NCBI GenBank assembly: GCA_017547395.1
Contig: JAFYPS010000203.1
Span: forward strand, 1-17,829
DNA from: Clostridia bacterium
Lineage (GTDB): Bacteria; Bacillota_A; Clostridia; Oscillospirales; CAG-272
Length of the DNA stretch: 17,829 nt
Reading direction: 5' to 3'
Shown here: piece by piece, positions 1 through 6,479 of the stretch
Position numbering within the stretch: the first letter of the stretch is position 1
Layout of the letters: every line of letters begins with the position of its first letter
Notes under the pieces: model-generated
The model's input: only the letters and a program-made list of their open reading frames with translations
Database searches by the model: none
What the model was told of the DNA's origin: nothing
Program-made: the position numbers and the translations under genes

Positions 1-763
1 CGCTACTTCTGTTGAAGCCCTGATAATCGCCTGCCATGAGCCAGAGGAAGTAGGTCTTGTAGCCGGGAGTGGAAACTGTAGTATGATAGCCGTAGGGGAA
101 CTCTACAAGTTCATCATTCTTAACTCTGTACGCCTCGTCAATCTCACCGTCGGAGGTGTAAAGACACTGAACGGCAAAGCCCTGCTTAGGCTCAAAGAGG
201 AAGTAATAGATCTCCTCTGCTACGCACTCGTTCGGCATATCGTTTACGTCATGCTTGTGAGGGGGAAAGCCTGCCCAGTTACCCTCGGTGCAGTAGCACT
301 CACCGATGGTGAGGACCTTTGCATTCGTAGTACCGTCAATGAGGAAGCTTGTCTCTCTCTGGAAGGGAACGTCACCGAGGAGCTTTGTGATAACTCTATC
401 CTCTTTTAGAAGCTGAGGCTCGGTCTTTTCACCAACGGGAGTAGCACAAACTGCAATCTTGAGGTGATCAAGGGCTGTAATTTTAAGAGAGAACTCTTTT
501 GGCATATAGAAGCTCTCTGCACGGATATTTTCAAAAACGCTGCTACGGTTACCAACGTTTTCCCAAACGGTTTCGCCAAACGAAACATTGCAATGTCCCT
601 CAAGGATAATAAACGCAGTTTCTTTATCCTCGGTGTTGAAATCGAGAGTCTGTCCCGCCTCAAGTTCGATTATACCAAACTCAAGCTTTTTAAGCGAGCA
701 CTCGCCGATTTTACAAATAGGAGTATAGCCGTTTTGCGGCTTATAAGCTTTTTTAAAGTTCAT
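1..763 (-). CDS. iolB: 5-deoxy-glucuronate isomerase IolB (3' end beyond window)
   Basis: In inositol catabolism this cupin enzyme converts 5-deoxy-glucuronate to 5-dehydro-2-deoxy-gluconate. The frame is open from ATG 763 to the left edge (254 codons); the family is about 265-275 residues, so only a short C-terminal tail is missing. Recognition rests on the metal-site segment GNWAGFPPHKHD, the following EEIYYFLFEPKQGFAVQ stretch and a late GYH, matching the His-x-His, Glu and His ligands expected of IolB; spacing and flanking text fit IolB better than KduI. A GGAG ribosome binding site precedes the start, which lies inside the end of the kinase gene (11-base overlap), so the two are translationally linked. 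It is the last visible gene of the minus-strand operon. Without iolG/E/D nearby, its substrate here may be a related uronate rather than the inositol intermediate. Confidence 0.85.
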   Translation of the reverse strand, partial: MNFKKAYKPQNGYTPICKIGECSLKKLEFGIIELEAGQTLDFNTEDKETAFIILEGHCNVSFGETVWENVGNRSSVFENIRAESFYMPKEFSLKITALDHLKIAVCATPVGEKTEPQLLKEDRVITKLLGDVPFQRETSFLIDGTTNAKVLTIGECYCTEGNWAGFPPHKHDVNDMPNECVAEEIYYFLFEPKQGFAVQCLYTSDGEIDEAYRVKNDELVEFPYGYHTTVSTPGYKTYFLWLMAGDYQGFNRSS

Positions 764-1664
764 AACCGTTCTCCTTCATATATTCTTTTACTTTTTCAAA
801 TGACGGAACGCTTTCTCTTGCGCCAACACCCATACATTTCATTGCAGAAACCGCACTTGAAAAGTGACAGCACTTTTCAAAATCGAATCCTTTTGCAAGT
901 CCTGCGGCAAAAGCGCCGTGGAATACGTCGCCCGAGCCGTTTGAGTCAACAACCTCTGCAGGATATATGGGATAATGCTTTATATCTTCACCGCCGTAAA
1001 TGTAGCCGCCGTTTTTACCGTCGGTGATAACAACTACCTTTGGTGCATAGTCTGCCATAAGCTTTTTTGCTGCAGATTCAATATCAGTACAACCCGTATG
1101 ACCGAGCGCAAACTCCTTTGACGGAATCATAATGTCGGTAAGCGCGAGAAGCTTGCTCACGCCCTCGTAGAGGCCACCGCAGTCGTAGAGAACGGTTGTT
1201 CCGTTAGCTCTTGCTATTTTAGCCGCTTCAACCGCCGCAGAAAGCTCGTTTCCGTCTACCATAAGTATCTCGGCATCACAGATTGCCTGAATCTGCTTTT
1301 CATTTAGCACAAGTGCAGGCAAATCACCTTTGTCAAACACGCAGGTACGGCTAGCGTTCTTTGCGCAAAGCCAGATTACCGAGGTGAAAGAACGGTAGCC
1401 GCTCTTTATATCGATAAGCGAGGTGTCAACCGAGTATTTCTCAAAGTCTTTTTTGAGAAATACTCCACCGTTGTCATCCGAAAGAGTGCCGATATATGCA
1501 GTGGGCACACCAAGTTTCTCAGCCGCAACAAGTCCTGTTGCGGTGGGGCCGCCGCCTGCATTTTTGCTTGCAGAGGCACGCGCCTTTGTATCCTCTGCGG
1601 GATAGTCAGGCAGATTGTAAAGCGTGTCCATTACGCAAGCGCCGATTCCTACAATTTTACTCAT
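753..1664 (-). CDS. PfkB-family sugar kinase
   Basis: This is an ATP-dependent cytoplasmic kinase of the ribokinase/PfkB family, 303 residues, a normal length. Visible marks are an N-terminal VGIGACVMD strand, the glycine-rich substrate-site segment NAGGGPTATGLVAAEKLG (about residues 35-52) and the C-terminal anion-hole motif DSNGSGDVFHGAF with the catalytic base Asp246; the usual GAGD is GSGD here. The start overlaps the aldolase stop by four bases (ATGA). Sitting between a class II aldolase and iolB, it plausibly does the IolC job, phosphorylating 5-dehydro-2-deoxy-gluconate, or acts on a similar 2-keto-3-deoxy acid. The sequence alone does not fix the substrate, and ribokinase or KDG kinase activity remains possible, so no gene symbol is given. 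Confidence 0.85.
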   Translation of the reverse strand: MSKIVGIGACVMDTLYNLPDYPAEDTKARASASKNAGGGPTATGLVAAEKLGVPTAYIGTLSDDNGGVFLKKDFEKYSVDTSLIDIKSGYRSFTSVIWLCAKNASRTCVFDKGDLPALVLNEKQIQAICDAEILMVDGNELSAAVEAAKIARANGTTVLYDCGGLYEGVSKLLALTDIMIPSKEFALGHTGCTDIESAAKKLMADYAPKVVVITDGKNGGYIYGGEDIKHYPIYPAEVVDSNGSGDVFHGAFAAGLAKGFDFEKCCHFSSAVSAMKCMGVGARESVPSFEKVKEYMKENGYEL

Positions 1665-2509
1665 ATTACGTTACCTTTTCCGTTTGCGCCGGTAAGACGG
1701 ATCTTTTCGATAGCAAACTTCTTAACGCTTTCGATTGCAGGCTTTACAAACATATCAATAGCAACGCTGCGCTCGGGGTTCTGAAGTTCTGCAAGAAGTG
1801 CGTCTGCAAAAGCATAGCAAACGTCGGTTGCAATATTCATCTTGCGGATACCTGCGTTAATTGCCGCCTTAACCTGCTCGTCCGGAATTCCGCTACCGCC
1901 GTGGAGTACGAGCGGAGTGCCGCCGGTAGCCTCACGGATAGCCTTAACTCTGTCGATGTCGAGCTTGGGAGTCTTCTTGTATCTGCCGTGAGCGTTGCCG
2001 ATAAGCACTGCGAGACAGGTAACTCCGGTTTCCTTAACGAATCTTGCAGCCTCCTCGGGAGAAGTGAATTCGTCCATCGAGTCGTCGTTTACGGTGCCGA
2101 CGTGACCGATCTCGCCTTCAACACCGATGTCAACGTGCTGACACGCCGCAATAGCCTCCTTGGTGAGGCGAATGTTTTCATCAAGGGGATGAGCACTGCC
2201 GTCGAGCATGATACCGGTAGCACCGTAGCGGATAGCTCTCTGTACCTCGAGCATAGTCGGGCCGTGGTCGAGATGGAAGCATACGGGTACACTTGCCTTT
2301 TTAGCCGCCGCAAGAATGGAGGGAGCGAGGTAGTAACCTACCTCCTCCTTCACAAGACGGGGGTAAAGCTGGAGAATTACGGGAGCTTTCTCCTCTTCTG
2401 CCGCCTTGATTACACCCATCACGGTTTCAACGTTGTATACGTTAAATGCAGGGATGCAGTAATTGCCATCCTCTGCCATTTTTATAATCTGCTGAAGTGT
2501 TACGAGCAT
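1661..2509 (-). CDS. Class II (zinc) ketose-bisphosphate-type aldolase, IolJ/FbaA-like
   Basis: This is a metal-dependent TIM-barrel aldolase of 282 residues, typical of the short class II group that includes fructose-1,6-bisphosphate, tagatose-1,6-bisphosphate and IolJ aldolases. The family signatures are in order: PAFNVYN near residue 20, CFHLDHG (catalytic Asp and zinc His) near residue 77, GEIGHVG near residue 133, GNAHGRYKKTPKLD (zinc His) near residue 172 and LHGGSGIPD near residue 203. A ribosome binding site (AAGAGGT) stands before ATG 2509, 12 bases after the Fe-S gene. With a PfkB kinase and IolB directly downstream, the best inference is cleavage of a phosphorylated deoxy-keto acid, as IolJ splits DKG phosphate to DHAP and malonate semialdehyde. 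Fructose- or tagatose-bisphosphate aldolase activity cannot be excluded. Confidence 0.88.
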   Translation of the reverse strand: MLVTLQQIIKMAEDGNYCIPAFNVYNVETVMGVIKAAEEEKAPVILQLYPRLVKEEVGYYLAPSILAAAKKASVPVCFHLDHGPTMLEVQRAIRYGATGIMLDGSAHPLDENIRLTKEAIAACQHVDIGVEGEIGHVGTVNDDSMDEFTSPEEAARFVKETGVTCLAVLIGNAHGRYKKTPKLDIDRVKAIREATGGTPLVLHGGSGIPDEQVKAAINAGIRKMNIATDVCYAFADALLAELQNPERSVAIDMFVKPAIESVKKFAIEKIRLTGANGKGNVI

Positions 2510-2521
2510 TATTTTTACCTC

Positions 2522-3601
2522 TTATCCAAGAATAAGGTCTTCGAGAGAGTAAATCTCAACGTCGGTAGCAACTGCCTTGAGAGCTGCATACTCGGAAACG
2601 GATGCAGTTGCGATTGCAGTATAGCCAAGTGCCTTTGCATTGAAAATTCTTCTCTTTGCAACTTCTTCAATATAAGGAGAGTACTGCGCCATAAGGATGT
2701 TGCCTGCCCAAACGGTTTCTTTTCTATTGAGGTGGAACTCTGCAAGGGTAGCAGTAGCGTTTACGATTTCTCTTGCGGGTTCAGTTTCTTCAAGGTCACG
2801 GGCAAGCTGGAAAGGATCCTGATATGCCACAACCTTGTCACTCTTTGTTACCTTAAGCGCACCGCTCTTGATAAGGGAAGCTACGAAAGAGGTGTATGTA
2901 ACGGTTTCTGCCTTGGTTTCAACGCCGTATTCCTTGTAGATCTGCTTTACGGTCTTTGCATCTGCGGGATCGTAAAGAACCACGGTCTTAAAGCCGTCGT
3001 AAACCTTTGCAGCCGCACTCATCTGTGCCTTGGTTTCGTTTGCCGCACCAATGAGGAAGTCGAGTTCGGTGCCGGCAGCAGTTTCGTTTTCAAGAACGGT
3101 GAAGGTAACGCCTGCCTTTTCAAGCACCTTGATTGCCTTTACTGCCTGATCGGGAACCATGCAGGTTGCATCGTTACCGAGGACGAGAAGGGTGTCGGTT
3201 GTAGCCGCATGAGCCTTCTTTGCTTCAGCGAGAGCTGCATCATACTCGGTCTTGCCGTAGGGGTTACCGCTATTCATGCAGTTTTCAACGAGAGCCAAGA
3301 TGTTAGCGGGGAGCTTACCCTCGAGAGCTGCCTGGAGTCTTGTTTCCTTGGTGAACATAACGGGGTCCCAACCTGTTACACATTCGTATACACAACCGCC
3401 ACAGGTTGCGCACTCGTAAATGTTGTCCATAATTTCAGAAAGGTCAATAGCCTCACGGTTTACAAGAGAGATACCAAGCGCTCTTGCTCTTGCGGTGTTT
3501 CTTTCCTGACCGCTTGCATTACCTATAGGGCAGATGTGGTGACACATCCAGCAAAAACGGCAAGAGTCAACGTGCTGTTTGCATTTTTCAGACATAATCA
3601 T
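2522..3601 (-). CDS. GlcF-like 2x[4Fe-4S] protein with degenerate CCG domain
   Basis: This 359-residue protein looks like the iron-sulfur partner of a flavin oxidoreductase (glycolate oxidase GlcF, lactate utilisation and HdrD relatives). Two four-cysteine motifs are visible: C14-x2-C17-x2-C20-x3-C24-P, and C64-x2-C67-x2-C70-x3-C74 without the following proline. They should hold two clusters passing electrons from the flavoprotein encoded just upstream. The C-terminal part has the outline of the cysteine-rich CCG repeats, but the key cysteines are gone: the first repeat reads ETAAG (residues 173-177) where CCG is normal, and the second reads YQDPFQLAR (Phe264) where DPCH is normal. It is probably an electron-transfer subunit lacking the second catalytic site of HdrD-type proteins. 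ATG 3601 is preferred over ATG 3595 because GGGAGG lies 9 bases upstream of it. Confidence 0.85.
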   Translation of the reverse strand: MIMSEKCKQHVDSCRFCWMCHHICPIGNASGQERNTARARALGISLVNREAIDLSEIMDNIYECATCGGCVYECVTGWDPVMFTKETRLQAALEGKLPANILALVENCMNSGNPYGKTEYDAALAEAKKAHAATTDTLLVLGNDATCMVPDQAVKAIKVLEKAGVTFTVLENETAAGTELDFLIGAANETKAQMSAAAKVYDGFKTVVLYDPADAKTVKQIYKEYGVETKAETVTYTSFVASLIKSGALKVTKSDKVVAYQDPFQLARDLEETEPAREIVNATATLAEFHLNRKETVWAGNILMAQYSPYIEEVAKRRIFNAKALGYTAIATASVSEYAALKAVATDVEIYSLEDLILG

Positions 3602-3623
3602 TGCTATAATCCTCCCTTATAAA

Positions 3624-5060
3624 TTAAAGTCCGAGCTTGAACGGGTTCATAATGCCGTTCGGGTCGAGCTGCTTCTTGAGTCCTTCAAATACCTGCATTG
3701 CAGGGCCGTACTGCTCTTTCATAAGTCTGCCGAGTTTGATACCAACGCCGTGGTGGTCGTTTACAACGCCGCCGTGAGCGAGAGCCGCTCTTACGCCGCA
3801 GGACCAAACTGCCTGGTGGAGTCTGAGTGCCTCAACGGGATCCTTCGGAACGTCCTTACCTTCAATGATGAAGCGGTCGTATACCATTGCGCCCCATTCA
3901 TACCAGTGAGAGAAGTGAGCGATAAACTTTGCCTGAGGGAAGTTGGTTTCGATTGCTTCCTTCATTGCCCAATAGATCTCTTCGATCTTGCCGTAAGGAG
4001 CGATAGTATCCATAGTACCGAACATCTGAGGAATGTCCATCATATTGCCGGGATAGAAGAAGGTGATCTTTTCCTTCCACCACTTTTCGCCGTACTCACT
4101 GCCGAGGTCCTCTGCACCGTACTTCTTGAAGGTGTCGAGAAGGATCTTCTCTTCAACTTCAACCATTTCCTTGCAACCTTCGATAGCAACGTTCATGAAC
4201 GCACCCTTACGCTCAACACCTACGATCTTCTTGATAAGAGAAGTGGTCTCTGCCTCGTCGTAAAGACGCATTACAGAGGGCTTGAACTTCTGGAGAAGCT
4301 CTCTGGAAGCCTTGAATGCACCGCTCATATCCTGGAAAAGGAATCCGCGGAAGCGGCGTTCTTCAGGCTGGTCAAAGATACGGATCTGCGCCTTGGTAAT
4401 GATACCGAGGGTACCTTCAGAACCGATGAAGATCTGGTTGAGGTCGGGACCTGCCGCATGCTTCGGAACAGAAGCGGTGTTGATGATATCACCGTTGGGG
4501 AGTACAACTTCCATCTGGAGTACCATATCGTCGATCTTACCGTACTTGGTAGAGGAAACGCCAATACCTCTGTGAGCGAGGAAGCCGCCTACAGTGGAGC
4601 AAGTGAGAGAAGAAGGATAGTGCATTGTTGCCTTGCCAACTTCGTTTGCTGCCCATTCGATGTGCTTGTAGATTGCACCGGTGCCGCACTCGATGTACAT
4701 ACCTTCGGTGTTTACTTCGTAAATCTGGTTCATACGCTTGGTATCAAGCAAAATACCGCCGCATACGGGAATAGCGCCACCCTGTGTGCCGCCGCCTGCG
4801 CCCCAAGTAGTAACGGGGAGCTTGTAGTAGTTTGCAATCTTAACTACCTTGGAAACTTCGGTAGCATCCTTAGGACAAACGATAAAGTCTGCCTCGGGCA
4901 TACGGCAACCACGGTCTGCCCACATACGGGAAAGCCAGTAGTAGTCAACGCTGTGAGTTACCTTGTCGATCTGTCTTACCGAGCAGTTTTCAACGCCTAC
5001 TGCGTCTTCAAGCTCGGTGAGAATCATCGAAAACAAAAATTCATTCATCTTGATCTGCAT
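3624..5060 (-). CDS. FAD-linked oxidoreductase (GlcD / AGPS-like, VAO family)
   Basis: This flavoprotein of 478 residues belongs to the vanillyl-alcohol oxidase/PCMH superfamily, probably oxidising an alpha-hydroxy acid or sugar acid and handing electrons to the Fe-S protein encoded 22 bases downstream. The FAD-binding half shows VTTWGAGGGTQGGAIP (about residues 84-99), then HYPSSLTCSTVGGFLAHRGIG and KYGKIDDMVLQMEVVLPNGD. The C-terminal FAD-oxidase domain ends with AHGGVVNDHHGVG (His436 and His437) and LDPNGIMNPFKLGL. The double histidine before Gly resembles the His motif of alkyldihydroxyacetonephosphate synthase more than classic GlcD, so the chemistry is uncertain. The ribosome binding site AAAGGAG precedes ATG 5060. 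Codons are strongly biased (nearly all Lys AAG, Ile ATC, Tyr TAC), suggesting high expression. Confidence 0.87.
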   Translation of the reverse strand: MQIKMNEFLFSMILTELEDAVGVENCSVRQIDKVTHSVDYYWLSRMWADRGCRMPEADFIVCPKDATEVSKVVKIANYYKLPVTTWGAGGGTQGGAIPVCGGILLDTKRMNQIYEVNTEGMYIECGTGAIYKHIEWAANEVGKATMHYPSSLTCSTVGGFLAHRGIGVSSTKYGKIDDMVLQMEVVLPNGDIINTASVPKHAAGPDLNQIFIGSEGTLGIITKAQIRIFDQPEERRFRGFLFQDMSGAFKASRELLQKFKPSVMRLYDEAETTSLIKKIVGVERKGAFMNVAIEGCKEMVEVEEKILLDTFKKYGAEDLGSEYGEKWWKEKITFFYPGNMMDIPQMFGTMDTIAPYGKIEEIYWAMKEAIETNFPQAKFIAHFSHWYEWGAMVYDRFIIEGKDVPKDPVEALRLHQAVWSCGVRAALAHGGVVNDHHGVGIKLGRLMKEQYGPAMQVFEGLKKQLDPNGIMNPFKLGL

Positions 5061-5081
5061 AGTTTTTTCTCCTTTAAACTT

Positions 5082-6479
5082 TTATATTTTATCAATTTTG
5101 AGATTCGGGAAGTACTTGCAGAATTCTGCAAGTTCTTTTCTGTAATCGCCCATCATTTCTACGAAGTGGTGGATGTAAGGACCGTCGAGAAGTCTGTCCT
5201 CAATTTTCTGGAGGTCTTCAAACTCGCCCCAGAGATAAGTGCCGTGAGTTTCGGGTCCCTCTGTAGTCTTGCATACGAGAGGAAGCACCATATAGTCGCC
5301 GCTTTCCTGATCAATTCTTGCGACGGTGTAAGTGCCGTCCTTTGCACGGAACCAGCTTCTCTGATTTACAAGGAGAGCCTCACAGTCGGGTGCCTTCTGT
5401 GAAATCGGGAAGGGACCGCAATGCCAGAGGAGCTCTGCATTTTTGTTTTCGGGGTGGCGAACGGTAAATTCACCGAAGAGAGGCTTGCCCTCACCGAGAG
5501 TTGCACACTTGAGAAGCGCCATTGTCATTGCACAGTGAACGTCGCTCTCGCAGGATACGAGGTAGCCCATATCGTTAAGAATACCGTATACGGTGCAGGG
5601 ACAAAGACCGTCGTACATTACGGGGTATGCAGTCCAGCACTCTGCAGAGATAACGTCAAGATTGAACTCTTCAAAGAGGTTCTTGTACATTATTACGCAT
5701 GCCGCCATTCTCTCAACGTAAGGGATGGTGAGGTCGTCAAGCGTATAATTTTTAACTATGTAGTAGGCAATCTCTTTCTTTTCGGGGTTATCGCTTGCAA
5801 GGATAGCATTCATTCTCTGCTCGATAAGCGCAAAGTTGATGGGAACAAGCTTGATACCGAACTTTTCCATAAGCTCGCCTTCGTTCCAGATAACAGAGAA
5901 GAAGGGAGCGGGGCGTGCGCCAACCTGACCGATTCTCATACCGCTGAAGTTCTTTACCATACATGCAACTCTTACGAAAGAGTCAAAGCCGTTTTTAAAC
6001 TCCTCGGAGTCAACGGTGCAGCAAGGAAGGTGAGAGAAAGGAATGTGGAAGCGCTGCATCTGTCTTGAAACGCCGAACAAACCGCACTGCGAGTCGGTCG
6101 GGCGCATACCGTGTTCATAGTACTCGTCGTCAAGCGGTGCCCAGAGAAGCACGGGCTTGCCAAGAGCCTTTGAAATGTCGGCAGCCGCTTCTTCGTTACC
6201 GAAGTTGCAGTTGATGATGAAAACCGCGTCAACTTCTTCTGCCTTGAAGCGCTCTATGACTTCCTTTGCAGACTTGTCGTCAAAAACGAGGTCTTCTATG
6301 CCGATGCCCTTGCTGTCAACGAAGGAAACCTTGTCGCTTGCAAAGTTTTCTTCGATGTAGGAAACAAACTTCTTACCTCTCTGCTCTGCAGAGTACCAGG
6401 TAAGAAACGTTCCTCTCGGACGGTCAGTTGCGTTTCTTCTCATCGGCAAAAGGCCGATTTTCACTTTGTAGTCAAACAT
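5082..6479 (-). CDS. L-fucose/L-arabinose isomerase family protein
   Basis: This is a 465-residue cytoplasmic protein of the FucI/AraA-like fold, expected to interconvert an aldose and a ketose with a divalent metal. Candidate metal ligands are Glu280 (SAECW), Glu311/Asp313 (CESDVHCA) and His353 (LLWHCGPFP), the spacing pattern seen in FucI-like C-terminal domains. The protein is shorter than E. coli FucI (about 590 residues) and closer to the compact homologues often annotated only as L-fucose isomerase family. Its ATG directly abuts the stop of the glycosidase, with the ribosome binding site GGAGGA inside the end of that gene, so the two would be coupled. It probably isomerises the sugar released by the glycosidase, or a derivative. 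The exact substrate cannot be read from the sequence. Codon use is strongly biased. Confidence 0.78.
   Translation of the reverse strand: MFDYKVKIGLLPMRRNATDRPRGTFLTWYSAEQRGKKFVSYIEENFASDKVSFVDSKGIGIEDLVFDDKSAKEVIERFKAEEVDAVFIINCNFGNEEAAADISKALGKPVLLWAPLDDEYYEHGMRPTDSQCGLFGVSRQMQRFHIPFSHLPCCTVDSEEFKNGFDSFVRVACMVKNFSGMRIGQVGARPAPFFSVIWNEGELMEKFGIKLVPINFALIEQRMNAILASDNPEKKEIAYYIVKNYTLDDLTIPYVERMAACVIMYKNLFEEFNLDVISAECWTAYPVMYDGLCPCTVYGILNDMGYLVSCESDVHCAMTMALLKCATLGEGKPLFGEFTVRHPENKNAELLWHCGPFPISQKAPDCEALLVNQRSWFRAKDGTYTVARIDQESGDYMVLPLVCKTTEGPETHGTYLWGEFEDLQKIEDRLLDGPYIHHFVEMMGDYRKELAEFCKYFPNLKIDKI

Noticed and set aside
1..763. KduI (4-deoxy-5-hexosulose-uronate isomerase) instead of IolB
   Set aside because: Both are related cupins, but the PPHKHD context, the EEIYYF block and the GYH spacing match IolB rather than the KduI PCHTHERR motif.
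1496..3622. A 708-codon open frame on the plus strand
   Set aside because: It lies opposite the kinase, aldolase and Fe-S genes, is rich in Cys and Leu without family motifs, and is explained by the codon bias of the minus-strand genes.
3579..5402. A 607-codon open frame on the plus strand
   Set aside because: Antisense shadow of the FAD oxidoreductase and isomerase genes, which carry clear motifs and ribosome binding sites; this frame has neither.
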